Source of the DNA: Axinella damicornis
Taxonomy: Eukaryota > Porifera > Demospongiae > Axinellida > Axinellidae
DNA length: 64,000 bases
Assembly: GCA_963931865.1 (NCBI GenBank)
Contig: OZ007513.1
Location: 1,877,452 to 1,941,451 of the forward strand
Direction of reading: 5' to 3'
The translations under genes were made by a program, and so were the position numbers. The notes below the pieces were generated by a model. It was not told where the DNA came from. It did not search any database and saw only the letters and a program-made list of their open reading frames with translations. Positions 28,201 through 33,501 of the stretch are shown in pieces. Each line of letters opens with the position of its first letter. Positions within the stretch are counted from its first letter, which is position 1.

Positions 28201-30692
28201 GTGTAAGGAAGTTAACATACCATGTGGCTACTCTTTGACTTTCAGATATCAATGAATGTGAAAGAGGATCTCACAACTGCTCAACAGATGAGCCTGCTCC
28301 TACAAAGTGTGTCAACTTTGTGGGAGGGTTTCGATGCTCCTGTGCTGACTACCTGGGCTACAGATTGGACAAGTCCACCTATGCTAGCTGTGAAGGTAAG
28401 GCCATGTATGCTCCACTACTTCTATGGTTTGTGTAGTTAAAACTGCAGCATTACTGATGCTCTTCCCCTTGTAGATATTCATGAGTGCAGTGAGGGCATT
28501 TCTGGGTGCAGTCAGAACTGTGACAACACTGTTGGATCTTTCAGATGTTCTTGCCGAAGTGGGTATCAAAAATCTGAAGTGGACCACAGAATCTGCACTG
28601 GTATGGAACGCAATGCCAAAGATCAGGAGATAACTAGTGCATGTGTTGGACAATAGTGAGAATTACCGTTAACGTTCCCGATATTGCGTGACTTATACTG
28701 ATCGTTGCAAGTCAGATTATTCTACAGACAGACTAGGAAAAGATGTCATCAATTTTTTTTTTCCCCCCACAGCCATCTGCCTTCCTAATGGCTGTTTTAA
28801 TGGTGGCAATTGCATTTCGCCTGGCCGTTGCGCTTGTCGCTCTGGTTGGAGTGGAGCAAGATGTGAAGAGGGTAGGGAATAAATGATGATGGCTACTAAA
28901 AGCACTAGCGAACATGATCACGTTGCTGCTGTTCCCTTCAGCGGGATGTGATTTGCGTTGCGTACACGGTGACTGTGTTGGAAGGAACAACTGTTCCTGT
29001 CATTATGGCTGGCGTGGTGCACGCTGTAACCAAGGTAGGAATGCTGCATGGCACAGGTTGAATCCAATACCACTGGCTGTTTTGCTTTACCTTCCCACAG
29101 CAATTTGTTTCCCTCCTGATGGCTGTTTGAATGGAGGCCACTGTGTCGCACCAGGCCACTGCTCGTGCCCTGCAGGCTGGGGTGGTGACAGATGTGATGA
29201 TGGTACATGTACTCACATAATACGTACACTATACATGTTATGAATGTCAATGTATAACAATCGTATATATGGGTCAATTGGTATGGCCCTCACTAATACC
29301 ATTATTGGTTAATGGTTGGTGATCACTTCATGCATAACCATATTTATTGAACCACACAGCTGAACGTTCTCATGCACTCTTGTGCACGGTACGCGTGACC
29401 AAATATTGTAGAACCTTTTCAGATACGGAATGAATTGCAGATGAACTTATCCTTGGCAAGATCGGCAGCTTCAATTGCTCAAGTTCTCTCTAAAGTCCTC
29501 AGCAAAAGGTTTTCCAGCAAAAAATTTTCCAGCATGCGAGGATGGTCAATGACTTCGCTGGGAATAAACTAAAGTTGAATTGGATGGACAGTATTTGCAT
29601 TACCAAGGGCATATACCTTCAGTGCATGTACTAAGGGTTGTGAATGTTACTTTCAAGTGAGACAAATGGGTCCTGCCAAATCTCACTCAAGGTCTAAACA
29701 CCAGAAGAAAAGATGATGGCTACTAAAAGCACTAGGGAACATGATCATACTGCTTGCTGTTCCCTTCAGCTGAATGTGATTTACGTTGCATACACGGTGA
29801 CTGTGTTGGAAGGAACAACTGTTCCTGTCATTATGGCTGGCGTGGTGCACGTTGTAACCAAGGTAGGAATGCTACATGGCACAGGTTGAATCCAATACCA
29901 CTGGCTGTTTTGCTTTACCTTCCCACAGCGATTTGTTTCCCTCCTGATGGCTGTTTGAATGGAGGCCACTGTGTCGCACCAGGCCACTGCTCGTGCCCTG
30001 CAGGCTGGGGTGGTCACAAATGTGATGACGGTACGGCTAAAATTGTCACATAATTATTACAATGCTGTTATATATCGTTGTTTCCAAATCCCAAATCCCC
30101 CCCCCACAGATGTTTTCTTCATGTATGTAGGGGTGATACAGGAAGGGAGAACATATGGGAAATGATTGTACTCAATAGTAGGGAGAGGCCATCCACATTG
30201 TTGAATGTTGATGGCCTCTCCCTACTAGGTATTGGCCTAACTGATGAAGATCCTCCGATCGAAATATTTTGGGAACCTATCGTTCTATTTTTGATGCTGC
30301 GAAATTAGCTCAATAACTCATCGTTTCAACGTAGCAATGAGCTGATACTCTATCAGGCCTAATATTGTTTTAGTGACTACCTCATGCATGCAGCTATTAT
30401 TTAACCACACAGCTAAATGTTCTCCTCGCTGCTTCTACGGTGCCTGTGTGGGAGTAAATAAATGCCGTTGCTCCTTTGGATGGCAAGGTCCAAGCTGTAC
30501 ACAAGGTAATAGAATGTGTGCTGAGACAAAAACTTGTAACTTTGACCTAACCACTCTTCACCAAATTTCATCTTCAAATCTGCTCAGCAACATGTTATCC
30601 ACCCTGTGAAAATGGAGGTGTATGTGTGCTGCCTGGCTTTTGTATTTGTGCTAGTGGGTTTATGGGCTACCGCTGTGAATACAATAATACAG
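2855..30692 (+). CDS. Giant modular extracellular protein: SMB-like / Calx-beta / EGF gene (33 exons resolved)
   Basis: Secreted or cell-surface protein of at least 1492 residues. Domain order: signal peptide (1-16), linker, somatomedin-B-like (29-78), four Calx-beta (79-524), second somatomedin-B-like (525-573), four Calx-beta (574-1014), then 13 EGF modules (1015-1492). Exons: 2855-2903, 3324-3359, 3446-3595, 6344-6475, 7837-8031, 8598-8780, 9058-9252, 10519-10644, 12916-13104, 14387-14518, 14591-14776, 18471-18617, 18771-18869, 19120-19320, 19599-19775, 20792-20983, 21396-21524, 22876-23067, 23442-23582, 24853-25044, 25409-25501, 25572-25694, 26750-26881, 26956-27078, 28246-28395, 28475-28600, 28773-28871, 28942-29034, 29101-29202, 29770-29862, 29929-30030, 30413-30505, 30588-30692. 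Every internal exon is a multiple of 3 with phase 1 at both ends, which strongly supports one transcript. Calx-beta domains bind calcium in other proteins and build sponge aggregation-factor cores; a role in calcium-dependent adhesion is inference. The C-terminus is unresolved and no membrane segment was found. Confidence 0.8.
3324..3359 (+). CDS. Exon 2: 36-nt linker microexon
   Basis: Encodes [11 protein letters not shown] between a CCCGCAG acceptor and a GTAAAT donor, phase 1 at both ends. It joins the signal peptide to the first cysteine-rich exon. It is basic and has no recognisable domain. It was accepted because both splice sites and phase fit. Confidence 0.5.
3446..3595 (+). CDS. Exon 3: somatomedin-B-like cysteine-rich domain 1
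   Basis: Fifty residues with ten cysteines, ending in the spacing CFCDQEC ... NCCSD..C. This fits the somatomedin-B pattern C-x-C-D-x-x-C ... C-C-x-D ... C known from vitronectin, ENPP proteins and many invertebrate surface proteins. The first half ([13 protein letters not shown]) is less typical, so 'SMB-like' is the safest name. A close relative lies at 18471-18617. Confidence 0.75.
3715..4083. repeat. Foldback repeat in intron 3 of the SMB/Calx-beta/EGF gene
   Basis: The left end CAAGGGCGTAGGA and right end TCCTACGCCCTTG are inverted copies, with further inverted similarity (GGTCTGGCCAT / ATGGCCGGACC) inside. The interior is GC-rich with short palindromes. Probably a MITE. Confidence 0.45.
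5197..5972 (+). repeat. 55-bp minisatellite, about 14 copies, with a three-unit higher-order pattern
   Basis: The unit begins CAATCTCTACTCGTGGTTGT and ends CAGCCACAGGCAAGTCT. Variants CTAAC plus CAGACA mark every third unit for most of the array, giving a 165-bp higher-order repeat. Lies in an intron of the SMB/Calx-beta/EGF gene. Confidence 0.9.
6118..6290 (+). repeat. (CA)n microsatellite
   Basis: Interrupted CA repeat with CCACACAGGCA interruptions. It ends about 50 bp before the first Calx-beta exon. ORFs rich in Thr/His on one strand and Cys/Val on the other are artefacts of it. Confidence 0.9.
6344..8031 (+). CDS. Calx-beta domain 1 (two exons: 6344-6475 and 7837-8031)
   Basis: The first exon holds [17 protein letters not shown], the N-terminal strands of a Calx-beta domain. 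The second holds [14 protein letters not shown] and closes with the calcium-site motif ITDND. The domain is split at the same point as the other seven. The last strand region ([16 protein letters not shown]) is less conserved than in Calx-beta 2. The second exon could start at 7834 instead, adding one codon. Confidence 0.8.
6741..7256 (+). mobile_element. GC-rich VNTR element, copy 2
   Basis: The 5' part (CTCAGCTACTTCCCCCTTGT, TCCGGCGCCGGAC) is followed by 8-9 degenerate repeats, then the conserved 3' part (GTGTCACTATAGTCTTGTCC; CACTTCCGTCA) and a CA-rich end. It shares its 5' part with copy 5 and its 3' part with copies 1 and 5. Confidence 0.65.
8598..9252 (+). CDS. Calx-beta domain 2 (exons 8598-8780 and 9058-9252)
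   Basis: The first exon is longer than its relatives (183 nt), with an extra stretch before [16 protein letters not shown]. The second carries [28 protein letters not shown] and the closing IYDNDG. It is the best match to the family consensus among the eight domains. An added cysteine (HCGSV) near the end is shared with Calx-beta 6. Confidence 0.85.
10519..13104 (+). CDS. Calx-beta domain 3 (exons 10519-10644 and 12916-13104)
   Basis: The first exon encodes [19 protein letters not shown], nearly identical to the start of Calx-beta 7. The second has [17 protein letters not shown] and ends IYIQDNDG. The 2.3-kb intron between the halves contains a 29-bp minisatellite and a reversed copy of the GC-rich repeat element. 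Confidence 0.85.
10763..10797. repeat. Perfect 15-bp hairpin
   Basis: GTGTAGTATTTTCCC and its exact reverse complement flank the loop TCGCC. It is intronic, and more likely the centre of a short foldback element than an RNA gene. Confidence 0.6.
11839..12165 (+). repeat. 29-bp minisatellite, about 11 copies
   Basis: Unit GTAGTACGCGCATGACATCA then CATGCCATT. A few copies are shortened near the right end. Lies inside the intron of Calx-beta 3. Confidence 0.9.
12360..12580 (-). mobile_element. GC-rich VNTR element, copy 3 (reversed, partial)
   Basis: Reverse-strand copies of the same unit (CAATCTGGGAGCAGC, GAGGCGGACGCAATC). The conserved 3' part found in copies 1, 2 and 5 is absent. Confidence 0.55.
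13670..13978. repeat. Nested inverted repeats with GGAGGTTATGCGATTTATCC
   Basis: One foldback spans 13670-13789 (arms GGATCTACTACGTCGAC and its complement). A second, nearly perfect one spans 13887-13978 and centres on CTATGATGTCATAG. Both share the GGAGGTTATGCGATTTATCC segment. Probably remnants of one foldback transposon family. Confidence 0.7.
14387..14776 (+). CDS. Calx-beta domain 4 (exons 14387-14518 and 14591-14776)
   Basis: The first half is [20 protein letters not shown]. The second half is [19 protein letters not shown] followed by [11 protein letters not shown] and a closing IQDNDG. Only 72 bp of intron separate the halves. It ends the first SMB plus 4 x Calx-beta block and splices in phase 1 to the second SMB-like exon 3.7 kb downstream. 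Confidence 0.85.
15060..15320 (-). mobile_element. GC-rich VNTR element, copy 4 (reversed, partial)
   Basis: Reverse-strand units such as GAAGCGGACGCAATCGGGGA and GCAATCGGGGAGCAGCAG. Located between Calx-beta 4 and SMB-like 2. Confidence 0.55.
15881..16738. mobile_element. Foldback DNA element with a transposase remnant
   Basis: Ends are GTAGCGTAACCCACCAATTA and its near reverse complement (24 bp). On the minus strand at about 16420-16330 there is the stretch [20 protein letters not shown], with the W-x-x-C-x-x-C-x-x-W-x-H-x-x-C spacing seen at the C-terminus of some DDE transposases. A stop codon precedes it, so it is a relic. Target duplications are not clear. Confidence 0.45.
17150..17474. 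mobile_element. TAGCCTCG foldback element (325 bp) with exact 9-bp target duplication
   Basis: About 24-bp inverted ends (TAGCCTCGTTCCCAGGCCGT and so on). The sequence ATGCAGACC flanks it on both sides (17141-17149 and 17475-17483). A 9-bp duplication suggests Mutator-type insertion. No ORF remains. Confidence 0.85.
18471..18617 (+). CDS. Somatomedin-B-like domain 2
   Basis: Encodes [19 protein letters not shown] and then CYCDREC ... NCCSDNPC, very close to the first SMB-like exon, with a shorter loop (FTHAHH for LYSYYYPHH). The acceptor may be at 18471 or 18477. No signal-peptide exon was seen just upstream. It is therefore treated as an internal repeat of one gene rather than the start of a second gene. 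Confidence 0.75.
18771..19320 (+). CDS. Calx-beta domain 5, divergent (exons 18771-18869 and 19120-19320)
   Basis: The first exon is only 99 nt and carries [17 protein letters not shown], without the later strands seen in its relatives. The second has [13 protein letters not shown], matching the CWN-x-T-x-LDD signature of Calx-beta 1. It ends in VDDERG instead of DNDG. Its middle is unusual ([19 protein letters not shown]). It may have lost calcium binding. The second exon could start at 19126. Confidence 0.65.
19599..20983 (+). CDS. Calx-beta domain 6 (exons 19599-19775 and 20792-20983)
   Basis: The first half includes [20 protein letters not shown] after an extended N-terminal segment. The acceptor could also be at 19608. 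The second half holds [18 protein letters not shown] and ends IHIHDNDG. The extended first exon and the HGCGR cysteine mirror Calx-beta 2, as expected if the two blocks arose by duplication. Confidence 0.8.
21396..23067 (+). CDS. Calx-beta domain 7 (exons 21396-21524 and 22876-23067)
   Basis: The first half is [19 protein letters not shown], the closest copy of Calx-beta 3. The second half has [30 protein letters not shown] and the closing ITDNDG. The 1.35-kb intron holds a foldback element (21599-22082) and a (GT)n tract. Confidence 0.85.
21599..22082. mobile_element. Foldback/MITE-like element
   Basis: The left end ATGGATAATAGAGCACGGGA and right end (CCGTGCTCTATTATATATCC on the plus strand) are inverted repeats that extend about 40 bp with small gaps. 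Internal segments are partly duplicated. Intron of Calx-beta 7. Confidence 0.6.
22083..22258 (+). repeat. (GT)n microsatellite
   Basis: GT repeat with GTGAGTGTGT interruptions, directly abutting the preceding foldback element. Confidence 0.9.
23442..25044 (+). CDS. Calx-beta domain 8 (exons 23442-23582 and 24853-25044)
   Basis: The first half is [20 protein letters not shown]. The second half is [16 protein letters not shown], then [19 protein letters not shown] and a closing IIDDDGG. It is the last Calx-beta before the EGF array. A repeat element (23616-24093) fills most of the intron. Confidence 0.8.
23616..24093. mobile_element. MITE-like element (GGGCAACCGCACTCCTGGTAG end)
   Basis: Starts GGGGCAACCGCACTCCTGGT and ends near CCTACCAGGAGTG, an inverted end. 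A related stretch occurs at 41108-41360, sharing CACATGCCACGTG and CGCCAGCAC-like segments. Confidence 0.55.
25409..25501 (+). CDS. EGF module 1 (short type)
   Basis: Thirty-one residues with the six-cysteine pattern [10 protein letters not shown] ... [12 protein letters not shown]. It has the compact spacing of tenascin-like EGF repeats and no calcium-binding D-x-E-C start. Phase 1 at both ends. Confidence 0.85.
25572..25694 (+). CDS. Calcium-binding EGF module 2
   Basis: Starts DINEC, the calcium-binding EGF signature, followed by [19 protein letters not shown]. The aromatic residue (SYSCSC) and spacing fit a cbEGF of fibulin/fibrillin type. Phase 1 at both ends. Confidence 0.9.
25984..26428. 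mobile_element. MITE with 41-bp perfect inverted repeats and 7-bp target duplication
   Basis: Left arm 25984-26024 (starts CAAGGATAATTAAAACGGAA) is the exact reverse complement of 26388-26428. ATTCCAA flanks both ends (25977-25983 and 26429-26435). No coding capacity. Intron between EGF modules 2 and 3. Confidence 0.85.
26750..26881 (+). CDS. Calcium-binding EGF module 3
   Basis: Starts DIDEC and continues [20 protein letters not shown], then CSCITGYVL. It is a standard cbEGF, slightly longer near the last cysteine. A MITE-like element (25984-26428) lies in the intron before it. Confidence 0.9.
26956..27078 (+). CDS. Calcium-binding EGF module 4
   Basis: Starts DIDEC with [19 protein letters not shown] and a [12 protein letters not shown] tail, a textbook cbEGF. 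Only 74 bp of intron separate it from module 3. Confidence 0.9.
27577..27616. mobile_element. 40-bp minimal TAGCCTCG foldback with 10-bp target duplication
   Basis: Only the two inverted ends remain (TAGCCTCCTTCTCAGGCC, then CCTGGGAACGAGGCTA) separated by a few bases. GAACTCAACC is repeated exactly on both sides (27567-27576 and 27617-27626). Confidence 0.8.
27700..28165 (+). mobile_element. GC-rich VNTR element, copy 5, with a C-tract expansion
   Basis: Shares the 5' part (CTCAGCTACTTCCCCCT) and 3' part (GCGTCACTAGTCTAGTCC; CACTTCCGTCA) with the other copies. The repeat block is interrupted by about 50 C-rich bases (27876-27925), which may be partly a sequencing artefact. Confidence 0.65.
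28246..28395 (+). CDS. Calcium-binding EGF module 5
   Basis: Starts DINEC with [19 protein letters not shown], then [16 protein letters not shown]. It resembles module 3 (shared GSHNCS and the YASCE/YADCE ending), suggesting a local exon duplication. The preceding intron contains a GC-rich VNTR element copy. Confidence 0.85.
28475..28600 (+). CDS. Calcium-binding EGF module 6 (variant start)
   Basis: Starts DIHEC, with His replacing the usual Asn/Asp of the calcium site, followed by [16 protein letters not shown]. The fold is clear; calcium affinity may be altered. Phase 1 at both ends. Confidence 0.85.
28773..29202 (+). CDS. EGF modules 7-9 (exons 28773-28871, 28942-29034, 29101-29202)
   Basis: Three compact EGF modules on separate exons. 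Two forms occur: a 'GC-NGG' form ([34 protein letters not shown]) and an 'HGDC' form ([14 protein letters not shown]). They resemble tenascin/MEGF-type repeats. Modules 8 and 9 with their intron are repeated almost exactly 828 bp downstream. Confidence 0.85.
28884..29205 (+). repeat. Left copy of an 828-bp-period duplication carrying two EGF exons
   Basis: Matches 29711-30033 nearly base for base across two exons and the intron between them; the 66-nt intron differs at one base. The preceding intron's end (GATGATGGCTACTAAAAGCA) is duplicated too. Confidence 0.9.
29711..30033 (+). repeat. Right copy of the EGF-exon duplication
   Basis: See 28884-29205. The 500 bp between the copies is unique sequence, so the copies are separated rather than abutting. 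Confidence 0.9.
29770..30030 (+). CDS. EGF modules 10-11 (exons 29770-29862, 29929-30030), recent duplicate
   Basis: Nearly identical to modules 8-9 in exons and intron, with few changes (CVHGDC to CIHGDC; GDRCDDG to GHKCDDG). Reading frame and splice sites are kept in both copies, so both are probably used. Confidence 0.85.
30177..30226. repeat. Perfect 17-bp hairpin
   Basis: AGTAGGGAGAGGCCATC and its reverse complement flank a 16-nt loop. Intronic. Too short for a typical animal pre-miRNA; more likely a foldback remnant. Confidence 0.55.
30413..30692 (+). CDS. EGF modules 12-13 (exons 30413-30505, 30588-30692)
   Basis: The first reads [18 protein letters not shown] with GWQGPSC. The second reads [18 protein letters not shown] and ends YRCEYNNT at a GTAAGG donor in phase 1. 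These are the last exons I can assign. A candidate terminal exon is at 31374-31381. Confidence 0.8.
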
Positions 30693-31373
30693 GTAAGGAC
30701 TATAAAGATAACACACCATTCATATTACACCTACACCAATAGACAATAACAGTTTGCTGTTGTTACTCTGGCAACTCGGCACACAAATTCATCTATGAAT
30801 GGAGATGAATATTACATAATGCATACCGTAGACAAGCGCATGCACTTGTGAGTGCAGGTGGTATATAAGTAAACATGTGCCTAATAGAGGACATGTGCTT
30901 GTAATACAACCCACACCCCGAAAGTACATGACCAATGTGCACAATTGACATTGATGGCGACACAATGCATCCAGCAACCACCTGTTCTAGATGGTAGCAT
31001 CTTCATAGGATCCAATTAAAGATTCCATCCTCCAACATAGTGGCCATTCAAGGAGATGCGGACTTGACAACACACCGATAAATTCTTGTTCGTAGCCAAG
31101 AAGTGCATGAAAGAAGCAATCAAACCACCAAGGAGTGGTTGCTACAGCTCAGGCTTGTCTTCTGGATGACCATCTATTGCACCTTGGTCTTTGAGCTTAT
31201 AGTTCTGACATATTAACTACACTGACTTGATCAGCACTATAATACTTTCTACTCATGCACTTAATAAATAATGCCAATTGAAGTATACATACGCTTAATA
31301 ATGGTTACCAAAGTTTATGCTAGCTAACATACATGTTGCAGTAAATTAATTCATTCTCTTCCTATACATACAG

Positions 31374-31381
31374 AGACGTGA
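31374..31381 (+). CDS. Candidate terminal coding exon (two codons plus stop)
   Basis: A good polypyrimidine stretch (TTCATTCTCTTCC) and CAG acceptor end at 31373. Joined in phase 1 to the last EGF exon, the next bases give Glu-Thr-stop. This would make a secreted 1494-residue protein. An alternative acceptor at 32270 would add GIVIRLI and a stop. Neither is proven. Confidence 0.25.
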
Positions 31382-32117
31382 ATAACCCAGGCGTGAGAAG
31401 TATGTGCAACAATGAAACAGTTTGATTTCACAATGCACGTGTGTGTTTACACCTTTGTACATAATTATAGGCAGAACATAATAATATACCTTATTATGTA
31501 AGTGAGACTTAACTTGTTAGTTTGCACGTGTAGCTGGAAGGCATGTTGTATTGAAGAACTCTCATATAAACTATAGTGCCACGATCGTTGCCAAACCAAT
31601 TATCATTTATGCCCACACATCACTAGAATCAGTGAAGGGCTGAGAACCAGAGTGGTCTGACGCACAAACATTGAACTAGCCCCCCATATATAAAATGAGT
31701 TTCAGGAGCTGCTGAAATTTCAAAATTTCGGTCATATGCCCATACCTCGTACCCACTGCATATTTTTTACTCCATTTTGTGCAATTCATGCAATTCTTGA
31801 TTTTGGGTTAGATCACTCTGGTTCCAAGCCCTAGCTTCAACTGAACTCTTACATTCAGTGCCCAGGTATAGAGATATTATGCTGTAATTCATTTAGCTGG
31901 GTGAAGTGTTACTTAAATTGCACTGGATGCAATATTCTATATACCCTTACCAGAGGGATGACTGTGGATTCTAGCTAGTTAGAAATCAAAGTGACGCTTA
32001 ATTGGACTGTCTTACAGCCAATGCAACAATATTTGCAGACTACTCTTGCAAAATTAATGACTTCTTATTGGGATGTACTATTCTGGGAACGAAACTGACA
32101 GGTTGACTTTACATGTA

Positions 32118-32157
32118 ATCATAGATAATAGAACTACGTAGTTCTATTATCTATGAT
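32118..32157. repeat. Perfect 40-bp palindrome without loop
   Basis: ATCATAGATAATAGAACTAC followed directly by its reverse complement. Such loop-free palindromes are unstable in cloning, so its presence suggests a good assembly here or a recent event. Confidence 0.8.
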
Positions 32158-32459
32158 GTAATGACTGTTTTCTATACCATGAACTGCATGCATGCTGTTT
32201 GACTGAGCAATCCTGGCCTAATTGGCATAGGGGGAAGTTCAGTTATGCATGATTGTGTCCCCACATGCAGGAATTGTTATACGACTAATCTGACTAATCT
32301 ACTGATGCCCTTAGAGTACTGCATGCATTTGTGCTGTGCTGCAATAGTTAATATTGAACACAATGTACTTTGCAGAAAGATTTTTTTATTTTTTTTTCTC
32401 TATGAGAAATTTTACCACAGTGTGGCTAACGAGGCGACTGGAAGTAGCACTGAGTGCTA

Positions 32460-32756
32460 GTATTAACCAGCCCCCGGGACCGACGGCTTTACATCCCCTC
32501 CGAAGGATGCGGTGTAAGCTATCAGATGCAAATACCTTCAAGCAAACAAACACCTACTCAATTTTTGGGGGTGGAGCTGAGTAGACTCCGGGGAGACTCC
32601 CTATAGGCAGCAGCCATAACCCACAACCTGGCCAACATGCCTTTTTGGTTTGTGGGACCTTAAAGGAAAGAAAGTACCCTGCCACTGGTGGGACTCGAAC
32701 TCATGACTTTTGGTCAATAGCCCAAGTCTTTAACCACTAGGCCACCCGTCGCCCCC
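32460..32756 (-). mobile_element. tRNA-headed SINE
   Basis: On the minus strand the head (32756-32683) has an exact RNA polymerase III A box (TGGCCTAGTGG at 32744-32734) and a near-exact B box (AGTTCGAGTCC). The tRNA-like arms are degenerate, so this is not a tRNA gene. The body includes GCATCCTTCGGAGGGGATGT and GCCGTCGGTCCCGG, which look like a conserved SINE core, but I cannot name the superfamily. Confidence 0.7.
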
Positions 32757-33360
32757 AAAGATTAACCTATGGAGAGTAGGTCGGGTCGCTTGGAGCTGGT
32801 GCATGGATGATTTTGTGGAATTAAAGCTGCCATATGCATCAAAATTAATTATGGTAGGACTGACATGACATGCATGGTGTCCTGAATAATCACTAGCTCT
32901 ATAGGCTGCATGCCATTAATTTTGTGAATGCTTATACATCATACAATAACCAGGTGTTGATATTTAAAATTAACCCCACCTACATTATCTTTCCAGTATA
33001 TAATACATACATGCAATCATGATCATGCATAATTATTTTCTGTGAGTACTAATATTATGTTTGAGACAAAATCTTTTCGTGATGACAAAATCATAAACAC
33101 ATACTTCGTGCATGTGGGAGGGGCTCGTATAACTATAATACCACGACATGCAAAGGCAGTGACACAGACAACCTGAGTATACGTACAGTAGTTCTGCTTG
33201 AAAATGATGATGATGGCAATGATACTTCAGTATAATGATGATTACAAAAATGCGGCACCTGCAGCTGATCGTTAATACGTAACAATGACAGAATGATTGA
33301 AAGAAGTGCCTGCAACCTTTCAAACATGCACATTTCACACACACGACTATGGTTGCAATA

Positions 33361-33501
33361 TCACGGAGTTGAACTGAGCAAAGAAGGGTTGGTTTCCATG
33401 ATTCTTAACAACAAGTTATCGAGATAGCTCTTCACAGCTCTGAGATCATCTTCAGCACTGCTCAATCTCTGTTTCGTGTGTATCAGCTCTTTCACCAGAT
33501 C
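33361..33501 (-). CDS. Rab11-FIP exon 8: FIP-type Rab-binding domain and stop
   Basis: Encodes 46 residues: ELIHTKQRLSSAEDDLRAVK, then SYLDNLLLRIMETNPSLL and a stop. This is the conserved coiled-coil Rab11-binding domain of the FIP family, with the Tyr-x-Asp and RIME residues in place. Phase 0 entry matches exon 7. This exon decides the gene's identity. Confidence 0.92.
   Translation of the reverse strand, partial: DLVKELIHTKQRLSSAEDDLRAVKSYLDNLLLRIMETNPSLLSSTP

Larger units (their letters stand above)
30693..33360. other. Convergent intergenic region
   Basis: Separates the 3' ends of the EGF-type gene (plus) and the Rab11-FIP gene (minus). It holds the candidate tiny terminal exon at 31374, a 40-bp perfect palindrome at 32118-32157 and a tRNA-headed SINE near 32460-32756. 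No other gene was seen. Confidence 0.5.

Noticed and set aside
32683..32756. A functional tRNA gene
   Set aside because: A and B boxes are present but acceptor and T arms do not pair properly; it fits a SINE head better.
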